Positions 1 through 8,553 are shown, counted from the first letter of the stretch. The stretch: 64,000 bases of DNA from Hymenobacter glacialis (GCF_001816165.1 NZ_MDZC01000028.1:1-64000); one strand, 5' to 3'. Notes: generated from the sequence alone by a model not told the origin. Numbers and translations are program-made.

Positions 1-1991
1 GCCGTGATGTAGGAGGCCGCGTTGGTGGCCGAGGCGTTAACGTTGGCCAGCGAGTAGTTGCCGGCGTCCACGTTGGTGGTGGCGTTCGGGGCGTTGATGG
101 CCACCGTGGCCGTCACCGTCTTGCCCGTGCCCACGCGCTTGGTGTCAAACGTGCCATTGCTGGCGCTAACCTCGACTTTGTCGTTGGCGACGAGCCCGCT
201 GGTGGCCGCGTCCAGGAAGGCCGAGGGCGAAGCCACCGTGCGGGTGCCGTCGTACTCTTTGTTGGCCGGGTTCAAGGCGATGGTCAGGGCCTTGGCCGTG
301 ATGCTGGCCGTGGTCGTGGCGCTCGTGTTGGCTGTGTAGTTGCCGGCATCCGCGCCGGCCTTGGCCACGTCGGCGGTCACGGTGCGCGACCCCACGTTCT
401 TGGAGCTGTACACGCCGTTGCTGGCCGAAACCGTCACGTCGTCACCGGTCACCAGGCCGCTGGTCGTGGCCAGGATGGCCGTGGCGCCGGCGGCGGTCGT
501 GTTGCCGTCGTATTGCTTGCCCGCGTCGGTCAGGGCGATGGTCAGGGCCTTGGCCGTGATGTTGGCCGTCAGGCCCGTGGGCTGGGTCAGGGCGTAGTTG
601 GTGGAGGACAGGCCCAGGCCGGTCACGGTCACGGCCAGGCCGTCGGCCACGTTCTTGCTGGCGAAGGCGGCCGCGGGCACCGACGGGGTGGCCGTTGCGG
701 TCGAGGTCAGCGTCACGCTCTCGCCCGATACCACGCCGGTGAGCGTGGCCGAAGCCGTATTGAGCGAAGCGGCCAGGCCGCCGTCGTAGGCTTTGTTCTG
801 GGCGGTTACCCCGGCCACGGTCACGGCCTTGGCTATCACAGTCAGTGCTGCATTTCCATTAGAAGTTGCAGTACCACAGGTATTGGTAACTACACAACGG
901 TACTTGTAGCCATTGCTGGACACAGGAGGCTTGGTCAAAGTTAATGATGCAGTAGTCGCAGTCGAATAGATGCCTCCGTTGGAGACGCTGTTCCATGACG
1001 AGCCCCCATCAGTACTAACCTGCCACAGGTAGCTCAATGTACCTGTCCCGGATGCCGCAACAGTAAAAGATGCGTTGGTGCCATAATTGCCCGATTGATT
1101 CGCCGGCTGGCCGTTAACTATGGGTGCTGTACAGGATGGTGCGCTTACAGTTATAGTAGGACTTGTAGTAAGAGTTGAAAAAGTATAGGTTGTCGTTGGG
1201 TTAGTTTTTGTGTTTGGGCCCTGCTTAGAACTGGTGGTAAAAGTATTAGCACCTGTCGTCGAAGGTACTGTCACTCCAGTATAAGTAAATGCAAAACTGC
1301 CTCCGTTACTGATAGAGAAATCGATAAATATACCATTGGAGCCAGTCGAACTACTAACGGTAGCGGCAGCACCATTCAGGGTGGTTATCTGTATGTAACC
1401 TGCTCCTGGCGAAACGCTAGGAATTGTCCATCCACTTGGGACTTCTACTTTGACTTGTGACGAAGGGAGGAATGTATTACCGTTCGGAATCGAAAAGTTA
1501 AACGTAAATGATTGTCCACTGCTACCCGCAACAACATTGTTGTTTGGCGACACAGTCATTAAACCATCACCACTATTTGCGTTCCCATCTGTAAAATCAG
1601 TCTGCGCTGTAAGCCCTGAAGTCAGACCCGTCGCTAGAAGTGTGAAGGACTCGCCTAAGTGAATTTGCTGAATAACAAACTGATTATTGTAAATATGCCC
1701 ATTCACATCAGCAGTGGCATATAACACGGTATTACCATGGGAAACGGTAGAGTGGTCAATATCAAGCTTGACCTGCTCGTCTGCCTTCCACCCATCGCCT
1801 TCTATAATCACCACATCACCCGGCCGATAGTCCGGCTTATCGGTGTAAACAGTTGCCGCACTTGTGGCGGTAGTGCCTGTTTGAGCATATGCAGTTCCCA
1901 GAGAACTGAACAAGCTGACGAGTACCAACAGCAGGACCCCGTAGGCCCTGAAGTGCGTTACCCGCTTTGCAAAAAGTAAAATCTCTTTCAT
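1..1991 (-). CDS. Secreted YDG/MBG-repeat surface protein (C-terminus outside window)
   Basis: The frame is open from an ATG at 1991 to the window edge (about 663 residues seen). Residues 1-36 form a signal peptide ending in AYAQ. Next comes an Ig-like segment with DKPDYRPGDVVIIEGDGW, a region with PSGWTIPSV, and an Ig-like domain holding SYLWQVSTDGGSSW and YRCVVTNTCG. The C-terminal part consists of tandem YDG-type repeats: the YDG codons lie at 780-788, 504-512 and 246-254, giving periods of 92 and 86 residues, each repeat ending in a DAGNY-like strand. YDG/MBG repeats occur in long extracellular adhesin-like proteins of Bacteroidota that are often exported by the type IX system; the sorting tail would lie outside this window. 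The function is probably surface attachment or matrix, which is inference. Confidence 0.85.
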   Translation of the reverse strand, partial: MKEILLFAKRVTHFRAYGVLLLVLVSLFSSLGTAYAQTGTTATSAATVYTDKPDYRPGDVVIIEGDGWKADEQVKLDIDHSTVSHGNTVLYATADVNGHIYNNQFVIQQIHLGESFTLLATGLTSGLTAQTDFTDGNANSGDGLMTVSPNNNVVAGSSGQSFTFNFSIPNGNTFLPSSQVKVEVPSGWTIPSVSPGAGYIQITTLNGAAATVSSSTGSNGIFIDFSISNGGSFAFTYTGVTVPSTTGANTFTTSSKQGPNTKTNPTTTYTFSTLTTSPTITVSAPSCTAPIVNGQPANQSGNYGTNASFTVAASGTGTLSYLWQVSTDGGSSWNSVSNGGIYSTATTASLTLTKPPVSSNGYKYRCVVTNTCGTATSNGNAALTVIAKAVTVAGVTAQNKAYDGGLAASLNTASATLTGVVSGESVTLTSTATATPSVPAAAFASKNVADGLAVTVTGLGLSSTNYALTQPTGLTANITAKALTIALTDAGKQYDGNTTAAGATAILATTSGLVTGDDVTVSASNGVYSSKNVGSRTVTADVAKAGADAGNYTANTSATTTASITAKALTIALNPANKEYDGTRTVASPSAFLDAATSGLVANDKVEVSASNGTFDTKRVGTGKTVTATVAINAPNATTNVDAGNYSLANVNASATNAASYIT
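246..788 (-). repeat. Tandem YDG repeats inside the surface protein gene
   Basis: Three copies of the repeat core (KAYDGG, KQYDGN, KEYDGT) occur at 780-788, 504-512 and 246-254. Each is preceded by an ITAKALTIAL-like strand and followed by a SxGTF/SxGVY strand. A fourth unit begins at the window edge. Confidence 0.8.
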
Positions 1992-2117
1992 ACGGTGGGT
2001 GTTGAAAAAAGGTTTAGATAAAAAGCATTGAGTTTTAGAAGAGAAAAAAACGGGTGTCCCAAATGGTACGGAGGAGCTTGACTGGAGATAATATAATCTC
2101 TCTAAAATTATAGATTA

Positions 2118-2125
2118 CAAAGATA
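2118..2125 (-). promoter_or_regulatory. Candidate -7 element for the YDG-repeat gene
   Basis: On the minus strand the sequence reads TATCTTTG, matching the Bacteroidota -7 consensus TAnnTTTG. It lies about 127 bp upstream of the ATG at 1991, in an AT-rich stretch. No well-spaced -33 element is evident. Confidence 0.4.
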
Positions 2126-2245
2126 TATTAAACAATGCAGCAAAAAATTTTAATTTTTCCGCTTATTAAAAAATTATTAAAAAACATGACAAATTCTGTA
2201 AATCTGTAAAATATTCTTTGTAAACTACTATATAGGTAAAACAGC

Positions 2246-2277
2246 AAGGCCCGATGCGTACAAGCGCATCGGGCCTT
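2246..2277. terminator. Hairpin terminator between the YDG gene and ndh
   Basis: A perfect 13-bp stem (AAGGCCCGATGCG) surrounds a 6-nt loop. Both flanks are only modestly T-rich. It probably ends transcription of the minus-strand ndh gene, whose stop is about 200 bp upstream. Confidence 0.6.
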
Positions 2278-2330
2278 TGAGAGGTGGGTGAACAAGGCGG
2301 CTTCAGAGGGTAGCTACGTACTGATGCAGA

Positions 2331-2443
2331 AGCAGGCGTACTGAATTTAGGCCGTCATACGGAGCTTGTCGAAGCATCGCTACCGCAGCAGTAATCTGAT
2401 TACCAATGAAGTAGAGATGCTTCGACAAGCTTAGCATGACCGC
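2331..2443. repeat. Dispersed palindromic repeat, type A
   Basis: Arms read GTCATACGGAGCTTGTCGAA and the complement of TTCGACAAGCTTAGCATGAC around a spacer of about 45 bp. The copy is preceded by GCGTACTGAATTTAG, which also precedes the copies near 8.6 and 22.2 kb. It lies just downstream of ndh. Confidence 0.8.
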
Positions 2444-2475
2444 CATTTCTGCTGCGGTTGCATCTGCGCCACTAC

Positions 2476-3855
2476 TTAGGAAGCTGCCGGCGTCTGAATA
2501 GCGGGCGGCGTGGGGTTGTACTCGGGCGTAGCGGTGCGGTGCTCGGCGCTTTTCTTGCCCTTGTCGTCCTTCACGTCGCGGCGGCTGAAGGGACGGATGA
2601 TGAGGCGCAGGGCCTGGTCGGAGCTGAAGTAGCTGAAGGCCCAGTCCACGAAGGCCACCACCTTGTTGCGGAAGCCTACCAGCGTCATCAGGTGCACAAA
2701 CAGCCAGGTGGCCCACCCAAAGATGCCGTTGAAATGCACGTTGCCGGGCAGGTCCACCACGGCTTTGTTGCGGCTCACAATGGCCATGGAGCCCTTGTTT
2801 TTGTACGCAAAGTCCTTGGGGGTTTCGCCGCGCAACAGGCGCAGCAGGTTCTCGGCCAGGTGTTCGGCTTGCTGCTGGGCCACGGGCGCCAGCATGGGCA
2901 GGCCGCGGGGCATGTCGTCGGTCACCATGTTGGCCACGTCGCCGATGGCGAAGATGTGGGCCTGGCCCTCCACCTGGTTCCAGCGGTTCACGGTGATGCG
3001 CTTGTTGCGGGCCACCACCTCCGGGGGCAGGCCGGGCACTTCGGCGCCGTTCACGCCAGCAGCCCACACCAGGTTTTCGGTGGGGATAAACTTGGTTTCG
3101 GAGTAATAGGCCCGGTTATCCTCGAATTTCTTGATGGACGTGTTGAGCTTCACCAGCACGCCCAGCTCGTCCAGGTAGCGCTTGGCATCGGCCTGCGAAG
3201 CCTTCGACATGGGTCCCAGCAGCTCGGCCCCGGCCTCAACCAGGAAAATCTGCATGGCCCGCAGGTCGAGCTCCGGGTAGTCTTTGGGCAGCACGTGCTT
3301 GCGCATCTCGGCCAGCGAGCCGCTGATTTCTACGCCGGTGGGGCCGCCGCCCACCACCACAATGTTCATCAGGGCCTGCTTTTCGGCGGGGTCGTCGGTG
3401 AGCAGGGCTTTCTCGAAATTCTGGAAAATGAAGCTCCGCAGGTTCAGCGCATTCGGAATGCTCTTTATCTGCATGGCGTTGCGCTCGATGCTTTCCAGGC
3501 CGAAGAAATTGGTGAGCGAGCCGGTGGCCAGCACCAGGTAGTCGTAGCGAATGCTGCCCACGCTGGTGCGCAGGGTGTTGGTGGCCGGGTCCACCTGCTC
3601 CACGTCGGCCATGCGGTAGAAGAAGTTCTTCTGGCCCGCAAAAATCTTGCGAATGGGGTAGGCTATGCTGTCGGCCTCCAGTGCGCCAGTGGCCACCTGG
3701 TAGAGCAGGGGCTGGAAATTGTGGTAGTTGTTGCGGTCTACCACCACCACCTGCACCGGGGCATGGCGCAGGGATTTGGCCAGGCGCAAGCCCCCAAAGC
3801 CGCAGCCGATGATGACCACGCGCGGGAGCGACGAAACGGGAAGGTTGGTATCCAT
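2476..3855 (-). CDS. ndh: Type II NADH:quinone oxidoreductase (NDH-2)
   Basis: A 459-residue flavoprotein that passes electrons from NADH to quinone at the inner membrane face without pumping protons. The FAD-binding motif GCGFGG lies at residues 17-22, the second nucleotide-binding motif GGGPTG at about 169-174, and the FAD-contacting motif FAIGDVA follows. A quinone-site QQQAEHLAENL stretch and a hydrophobic, amphipathic C-terminus (FGWATWLFVHLMTLVGF) for membrane docking are present, so the protein looks complete. It is monocistronic, with a hairpin terminator downstream. The window also holds proton-pumping complex I subunits, so the organism appears to have both entry routes for NADH electrons. 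Confidence 0.93.
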   Translation of the reverse strand: MDTNLPVSSLPRVVIIGCGFGGLRLAKSLRHAPVQVVVVDRNNYHNFQPLLYQVATGALEADSIAYPIRKIFAGQKNFFYRMADVEQVDPATNTLRTSVGSIRYDYLVLATGSLTNFFGLESIERNAMQIKSIPNALNLRSFIFQNFEKALLTDDPAEKQALMNIVVVGGGPTGVEISGSLAEMRKHVLPKDYPELDLRAMQIFLVEAGAELLGPMSKASQADAKRYLDELGVLVKLNTSIKKFEDNRAYYSETKFIPTENLVWAAGVNGAEVPGLPPEVVARNKRITVNRWNQVEGQAHIFAIGDVANMVTDDMPRGLPMLAPVAQQQAEHLAENLLRLLRGETPKDFAYKNKGSMAIVSRNKAVVDLPGNVHFNGIFGWATWLFVHLMTLVGFRNKVVAFVDWAFSYFSSDQALRLIIRPFSRRDVKDDKGKKSAEHRTATPEYNPTPPAIQTPAAS

Positions 3856-3985
3856 AAAGAAAAGCGTGAGTTAACCCTTGCTTTACCCGGAAAGCCCTGT
3901 AGATGTTGCCGCAGCGAATACTGCCGTGCTATCTGACGTCCGCATTTGACCGTTTAGGTTTTTATCGAACAAGTGCAGGTCAGGC

Positions 3986-4018
3986 GTGATAAGGTCCTTC
4001 GCAGGCTCAGGATGACAG
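3986..4018. repeat. Half copy of dispersed repeat, type B
   Basis: Only the right arm is present: GTGATAAGGTCCTTCGCAGG followed by CTCAGGATGACAG. The matching left arm is missing. It lies between ndh and the carboxypeptidase-regulatory-like gene. Confidence 0.75.
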
Positions 4019-4037
4019 ACGCTGACGGCCGATGCCC

Positions 4038-4733
4038 TTAATAGTCGTAGTCGTCGTTGTCCTTCTTCTTGAACTCGCCCTTTTTCACCTGCTGAATGAG
4101 CTGCAGCCAGCTGAAGGGGTTGAGCAGCGGGTTGTTGGAATAGCGCGACGGGCCCATGCCCTGGCGGGCGTTGTAGTCGTACTGCTGCCGGTCCATGGTC
4201 TGGCGGAAGTTGGCCACCGCGCCCATGGGCTGGGTGTTGAAAATGCGGCGCATGAGCTGCTCGTTGAGGTTGGCCGCCGCGGCGCTGCCGCGCTCGGTGG
4301 GTAGCTGCAGCGCCAGAAACGCCCGCTTGAAGTCACGCTCGGTGGTGTAAGGGAACACGCGCACCTCCCCCAGCATGGTGGCGTCTTCCTGCATCTGGAT
4401 GATAACGGAGTAGCTCTGGCGCTGGAAATCGGCCGGAATCTGGATGGTCTGGTTGGTGTAGCCCAGCGAGCGAATCACCACGCTGTCGCCAGCCAGCACG
4501 GCCATGGAGAAGTAGCCGTAGGCGTTGGACGACGTGCCGCGCCCGGCCTTGGGCACGTAGATGGTGGCGCCGGGCACGCCCAGCAGGCTGTCGCCGCTGG
4601 CCACAATGCCGGTGAACTGAATCACCCTGCGGTTGCCCTGGGCCTGCGCCGAGGGCGCCGTCAGCAGCAGCACGCCCAGCAGGGCCACGGCAAAAAACAA
4701 AGAGAAGCGACGAAAGCGCAAGAAATCAGGCAT
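4038..4733 (-). CDS. Exported protein with carboxypeptidase-regulatory-like domain
   Basis: 231 residues from the ATG at 4733. The start is chosen because residues 1-30 form a clear signal peptide ending in SAQAQ. Residues 35-115 form a carboxypeptidase-D regulatory-like beta sandwich (GVPGATIYVPKAGRGT, YGYFSM, VIRSLGYTNQTI), the domain that also starts many TonB receptors. The remaining 110 residues are polar and Gln/Asn-rich, with no barrel and no recognised enzyme, ending in KKDNDDYDY. It is probably periplasmic or surface-attached. It is transcribed away from the ArsR gene, and a TATATTTG promoter element lies 18 bp upstream. The exact role is unknown. Confidence 0.8.
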   Translation of the reverse strand: MPDFLRFRRFSLFFAVALLGVLLLTAPSAQAQGNRRVIQFTGIVASGDSLLGVPGATIYVPKAGRGTSSNAYGYFSMAVLAGDSVVIRSLGYTNQTIQIPADFQRQSYSVIIQMQEDATMLGEVRVFPYTTERDFKRAFLALQLPTERGSAAAANLNEQLMRRIFNTQPMGAVANFRQTMDRQQYDYNARQGMGPSRYSNNPLLNPFSWLQLIQQVKKGEFKKKDNDDYDY

Positions 4734-4750
4734 ATTCAGAGGGGGTAGTA

Positions 4751-4758
4751 CAAATATA
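4751..4758 (-). promoter_or_regulatory. -7 element for the carboxypeptidase-regulatory-like gene
   Basis: The minus strand reads TATATTTG (TAnnTTTG consensus), 18 bp upstream of the ATG at 4733. Confidence 0.5.
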
Positions 4759-4782
4759 CGGTACCGGGTTCGGGGCCGATGG

Positions 4783-4790
4783 TAACTTTG
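4783..4790 (+). promoter_or_regulatory. -7 element for the ArsR-family gene
   Basis: TAACTTTG matches TAnnTTTG, 43 bp upstream of the ATG at 4834. It is divergent from the element at 4751-4758 and only 24 bp away, so the two promoters share a short control region. Confidence 0.5.
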
Positions 4791-4833
4791 GGCGGAAAGC
4801 ACCCGGCGGTTCCGCCTACTTTCCATATAGCAG

Positions 4834-5223
4834 ATGCGTTTGAAACATTTCACGGTTGCTTTTGGCCAGCAACTTTTTAAATCCCTGGGCGATGAAAGCC
4901 GGGTGCGCATCCTGCATTTGCTGTGGCGCAACCGCGAAATGGTGGTGGCCGACCTGGAGCAGGTGCTGGATTTCACCCAGACCAAAACCAGTAGGCAATT
5001 ATCGTACTTAAAAAACGCCGGCCTGGTGAGCGTGCGCCGGCTCGACAACTGGATGTACTACGCCCTAAAGCCAGAGGCGGTGGAATTGCTGCAGGAGTTG
5101 CTTGGCTTTATGGAAAAAGACCCGCAACTGCTTCGCGACCAGCAACTGTACCAAACGCTGTGGTCGAACCGCGAGCTGGCTGCGTATAAGCTGCAAAACC
5201 GGCACTGGCACGGGCCGGCGTGA
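4834..5223 (+). CDS. ArsR-family winged-helix transcriptional regulator
   Basis: 129 residues. Residues 10-85 form an ArsR-type winged helix: FKSLGDESRVRILHLLW, then the recognition helix region FTQTKTSRQLSYLKNAGLVSVRR, then the wing DNWMYYALKPEA. No CxC metal-sensing motif appears in the recognition helix, so it is probably not a classical arsenic or cadmium sensor. A ferredoxin-like gene starts 37 bp downstream and is likely cotranscribed. The promoter overlaps the divergent control region at 4751-4790, so autoregulation or control of the divergent gene is possible (inference). Confidence 0.85.
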   Translation: MRLKHFTVAFGQQLFKSLGDESRVRILHLLWRNREMVVADLEQVLDFTQTKTSRQLSYLKNAGLVSVRRLDNWMYYALKPEAVELLQELLGFMEKDPQLLRDQQLYQTLWSNRELAAYKLQNRHWHGPA

Positions 5224-5260
5224 GCCCGGCCGGCCGGGCCCAGCAACTTTTAGCATTGGT

Positions 5261-5578
5261 ATGAGCAAGGACCGCCGCCTGTTTGTGTGCGTGAAACAAA
5301 AATCGGAAGTGGGGGAAGACGTGGCCCGCGCCCTGAAAAAAGAGCTGAAGCAGCAGGGCCTGAAAAGCCAGGTAATAGCCGGGGAAAAATGGCGCACGCA
5401 GGTGCAGACCTGCAACTGCCTGGACCTGTGCAAGCAGTGCAAAAAAGGCCCCGGCGCCGCGCTCATCGTGTATCCCGAAGGCACCGTGTATGGCAACGTG
5501 CGCCCCGCCGACGCCGCCGAGCTGGTAGCCGAGCACCTGGGCCGCGGCCACGTAGTGAAGCGCCTGCACCTGGACTAG
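5261..5578 (+). CDS. Thioredoxin-fold (2Fe-2S) ferredoxin domain protein
   Basis: 105 residues from ATG 5261, 37 bp after the ArsR gene. The layout matches small thioredoxin-like 2Fe-2S ferredoxins: LFVCV strand near residue 10, a helix, then CNCLDLC and the signature AALIVYPEGTVYGNV with a C-terminal helix AAELVAEHL. Cysteines are at 10, 51, 53, 57 and 60. The family usually has a second cysteine 8-12 residues after the first; it is absent here, while extra cysteines lie beside the C-x3-C pair, so cluster ligation may be altered or lost. The likely role is small redox carrier; the partner is unknown. Confidence 0.75.
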   Translation: MSKDRRLFVCVKQKSEVGEDVARALKKELKQQGLKSQVIAGEKWRTQVQTCNCLDLCKQCKKGPGAALIVYPEGTVYGNVRPADAAELVAEHLGRGHVVKRLHLD

Positions 5579-5692
5579 CCCAGGGCCAAGTTCCCAAAAG
5601 ACAAGGCTTCCGGAGCAATTGCCGCGCTGCTTGCCAACCGAAAGCAGGCGGAATCCGTTGTTAGCTCAATCAAAAGATTTTACCCCCTTCAC

Positions 5693-6892
5693 ATGCGCTT
5701 CCCCTTCGCAGCCCTCGCCCTGGCAGGGCTGGCTTTTACTGCCGCCGCTCAATCCGTAGCCCCGCCCGATACGGCCACTGTAGCGGCCGCTGCCCCCAGC
5801 ACCCCTGCTGCCGACGTCAAGCCCAAGCGCATCACCATTCTGCCCATTCCCGTGCTTTTCTTCCAGGCCGAAACCGGCCTGGGCTACGGCCTGGGCGGCT
5901 TGCTGAGCGGCCGCTTCTCCGACGACACCCTCACGCGGCCTTCCAACATCCGGGTGCAGTACTGGCAGACCCAGAAGAAGCAGTCGCTCATTCAGCTGGT
6001 GCACACGGTGTACACGCCCGGTGAGAAATTCTACCTCAACGGCGAAATCAGCGCCTACGACATCCTGCTCTACTACTACGGCACGGGGCCGCGCAGCAGC
6101 AGCAACGACGAGTCGGAGACGGCCTACAAACTCTTCATCGTCAACCAGCGCCTGCAGAAGCAGGTGGCCCCCAAGCTGTTCTTTGGCGCCCAGTACCGCT
6201 TCACCGGTATGCGCGACATCGAGATTCCGGCCGGCACGGTAGACGCCGTGGGCACCAACGTAAACGTGTTGCTGCGCGACCCCCGCGTGACGCCCCGCCA
6301 GCGCGAAGACACGCGCGTATCGGGCCTGGGCCCGGTTATTAGCTACGACACCCGCGACGTGCCACTGGCGGCTTTCCGGGGCAATTTGCTCGATGCGAGC
6401 GTGATGTTCAACGGCTCCGGCCTGGGCTCCGACTACCGCTTTGTGCGCTACCAGCTCGATGCCCGCCACTTTCAGCCGGTGTTTTCGGAGCGCACCATTC
6501 TGGCCATGCAGTTCCTGGGGCAGTTCCACACCGGCGATGTGCCCTTTCGGGAGCTGGCCGGCGTGGGCGCCAACCTGGGCGGCACGCTCTACAACAACGC
6601 CAACCTGATGCGCGGCATCTACGAGCAGCGTTTCCGCGACCGCCAGATGGTGACCTTCCAGGCCGAGCTGCGCCAGAAGCTGTTCTGGCGCTTCGACGGC
6701 GCCGTGTTTGGCAGCGTGGGCAACGTGAGCAACTACATCGACAAGTTCAGCCTCAACCAAACCAAGTACGCCGGCGGCGCCGGCATCCGCTTCAACTTCG
6801 TGCGGCGCGACCGGCTCAACCTGCGGCTTGACTACGCGGGCGGCACCGGCAGCAAGCCCGGCATTCTCTTCGCCATCGGCGAAGCATTCTAA
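5693..6892 (+). CDS. BamA/TamA-like outer membrane beta-barrel protein
   Basis: 399 residues with a signal peptide (residues 1-20, TAAAQS). A short linker of about 20 residues rich in Ala, Pro and Thr follows, then a beta-barrel from about residue 45 to the C-terminal Phe. Strand-like alternating segments (GLGYGLGGLLSGRF, VISYDTRDVPLAAFRGNLLDASV, FRELAGVGANLGG) fit the Omp85 surface-antigen barrel without POTRA domains. The ISYDTRD...FRG pattern is typical of the C-terminal D15/BamA barrel domain. The protein is short compared with BamA (about 800 residues), so it is more likely a stand-alone barrel of unknown substrate. It stands alone, with a strong terminator at 6921-6954. Confidence 0.78.
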   Translation: MRFPFAALALAGLAFTAAAQSVAPPDTATVAAAAPSTPAADVKPKRITILPIPVLFFQAETGLGYGLGGLLSGRFSDDTLTRPSNIRVQYWQTQKKQSLIQLVHTVYTPGEKFYLNGEISAYDILLYYYGTGPRSSSNDESETAYKLFIVNQRLQKQVAPKLFFGAQYRFTGMRDIEIPAGTVDAVGTNVNVLLRDPRVTPRQREDTRVSGLGPVISYDTRDVPLAAFRGNLLDASVMFNGSGLGSDYRFVRYQLDARHFQPVFSERTILAMQFLGQFHTGDVPFRELAGVGANLGGTLYNNANLMRGIYEQRFRDRQMVTFQAELRQKLFWRFDGAVFGSVGNVSNYIDKFSLNQTKYAGGAGIRFNFVRRDRLNLRLDYAGGTGSKPGILFAIGEAF

Positions 6893-6920
6893 GCCTACTG
6901 CACCAGCAGCCATTACACAC

Positions 6921-6954
6921 AAAAGGCTCCTCTGATATCTCAGGGGAGCCTTTT
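6921..6954 (+). terminator. Rho-independent terminator after the BamA-like gene
   Basis: A 15-bp stem with one G-T pair (AAAAGGCTCCTCTGA and its partner), 4-nt loop TATC, followed by T residues, 28 bp after the stop codon. Confidence 0.85.
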
Positions 6955-6959
6955 TGCGT

Positions 6960-7185
6960 GTAAGTAATCATATTGATATGGAACGTCATGCCGAGCCTGA
7001 CGCCGTTTCTTGCCACGGATGCATTTACACGACTACTTGAGATATTTTGAGGCAACCCGAATTTCTCAAATGGGTTGGGCATCAGAATAAAAGCTGATTG
7101 CCACGGTTGAGGATAAGCCTGGAAAAGTGGCCTCAGGGTACCCGTGCCACTATCTTTCTAATCGGGCCGACCGTACACGGCTCCG
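6960..7185. other. Intergenic region upstream of the glycosyltransferase
   Basis: No gene seen. GGAACGTCATGCCGAGCCTG at about 6979 looks like a decayed fragment of the dispersed repeat. A small hairpin (CAACCC at 7053, GGGTTG at 7072) lies before the glycosyltransferase. Confidence 0.5.
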
Positions 7186-8448
7186 ATGAACCACGCTGCG
7201 CCTGCCCGCTTTATCGGCTCTCACGAAGCTACTGCTTCTACCCCGTCTCCATCAGCCTGCCTTTCGCCTGCGGCCCCGCGCCGGGGGCGCGATGCGGCGC
7301 GGGTGCACCGGCAGCTGCCGCCGCCCCGCGCCGAGCTGCGAGCGAGCGTCATCATCCCGGCCAAAGACGAGGCCCTCAACCTGCCGGCCACCCTGGCCGC
7401 CCTGGCTTCCCAAACCGATGCCCACGGCCAGCCGCTGCCCGCCGGCTGCTTCGAGGTGATTGTGCTGGCCAATAACTGCACCGATGCCACGGCCGCCGTG
7501 GTGCGCCAGCATGCGCGGCTTTTCCCGCAGCTGGTGCTGCACGTAGCCGAGTTGTGCCTCCCGCCGGCCAGGGCCCACGTGGGCCGGGCCCGCCGCCTGC
7601 TCATGGACGAGGCCTGCGCGCGCCTGGAGCAGGTGGGCGCGCCCGACGCCATCATCGCCAGCACCGATGCCGACACCTGCGTGGCTCCCACCTGGCTGGC
7701 CGCCATTCAGGCCGAAATAGCGGCCGGGGCCGATGCCGTGGGCGGCCGTATCCACAGTGAGATAAGCGGGGAGGAGCTGCTGCCCCTGCGTCGCCTGCAG
7801 ACCCGCGACACTGCCTACCGCCTGCTGTGCGCCCGGCTCGAAAGCCTGATTGACCCCAGCCCGGCCGACCCGTGGCCGCGCCATTACCAGCACTTCGGTG
7901 CCAGCCTGGCCCTCACCACCCGCGCCTACCGCCGGGTAGGCGGCCTGCCCGAGGTTCGTTTTCTGGAAGATGAAGCCTTGTGCCAGGCCCTGCGCCGCCA
8001 CGATTTGCGAGTGCGCCACAGCCCGTACGTGCAGGTGCTCACTTCGGCGCGCCGGGAGGGGCGGGTAGAAGTGGGCCTGTCGTGGCAGCTGCGCGAGTGG
8101 CTGAACATGAGCCAACACTACCGCGAGCCGCACGTGGAATGCCCCCACCAACTGGCCGCCCTGTGGCAGGTGCGGCGCCAATTGCGGGCGTACTGGGGCC
8201 GCCGGGCCATGCAGTGCAACCAGGCATTAGCCACGCGCCTGGGACTGGCGGCCTCAGCGCTGCAAGCCCAGGTACAGCAAGCAACCAGCTTTGGCGAACT
8301 GTGGGAGAATGTAGCAGCCACCGCTCCGGGCACTACCGTGGCGCTCGTGCCGCTGTCGCGGGCGTTGCGGGAGCTGCCACTGCTCATCAAGCCGGCGCAG
8401 GCTACCCGCCGGGCCGCGTCAGTACCACAGCTGCTGGCGCATTTTTAA
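7186..8448 (+). CDS. Family 2 glycosyltransferase (GT-A fold)
   Basis: 420 residues from ATG 7186; the first 50 residues are low-complexity Pro/Arg/Ala, so a later start is possible. The GT-A domain starts with SVIIPAKDEALNLPATLAAL at about 55, has VLANNCTD, the DxD-like motif STDADT near 165, and the acceptor-side LEDEALC near 260. No transmembrane helices, so it is probably cytoplasmic. Its closest functional neighbours seem to be the convergent operon of acyl-CoA dehydrogenase, PIG-L and methyltransferase at 11.3-13.9 kb; these four families are found together in other bacteria (from memory). Donor and acceptor cannot be read from sequence. Confidence 0.85.
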   Translation: MNHAAPARFIGSHEATASTPSPSACLSPAAPRRGRDAARVHRQLPPPRAELRASVIIPAKDEALNLPATLAALASQTDAHGQPLPAGCFEVIVLANNCTDATAAVVRQHARLFPQLVLHVAELCLPPARAHVGRARRLLMDEACARLEQVGAPDAIIASTDADTCVAPTWLAAIQAEIAAGADAVGGRIHSEISGEELLPLRRLQTRDTAYRLLCARLESLIDPSPADPWPRHYQHFGASLALTTRAYRRVGGLPEVRFLEDEALCQALRRHDLRVRHSPYVQVLTSARREGRVEVGLSWQLREWLNMSQHYREPHVECPHQLAALWQVRRQLRAYWGRRAMQCNQALATRLGLAASALQAQVQQATSFGELWENVAATAPGTTVALVPLSRALRELPLLIKPAQATRRAASVPQLLAHF

Positions 8449-8480
8449 GTTGTCAGGCAAAGGCAACCGCAGCAAAAAAG

Positions 8481-8553
8481 GCGGTCATGCTGAGCCTGCC
8501 GAAGCATCTCTACCGCTTCGTTGGTCATCCTGAGCGTAGCGGAGGACCTTATC
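8481..8553. repeat. Chimeric dispersed repeat: type A arm followed by type B arm
   Basis: A type A left arm (GTCATGCTGAGCCTGCCGAA, then GCATCTCTACCGC) is joined to a type B left arm (GTCATCCTGAGCGTAGCGGA, then GGACCTTATC) in the same orientation. Neither has its partner arm, so it cannot form the usual hairpin. Confidence 0.75.

Larger units (their letters stand above)
1992..2475. other. Intergenic region
   Basis: This AT-rich gap lies upstream of the YDG gene and downstream of ndh. It holds the candidate promoter at 2118-2125, a terminator hairpin at 2246-2277 and a dispersed palindromic repeat at 2331-2443. I see no gene in it. Confidence 0.7.

Noticed and set aside
2458-3936. A 492-codon plus-strand frame opposite ndh.
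   Set aside because: Gly/His/Val-rich antisense frame; ndh has both nucleotide-binding motifs in the right order.
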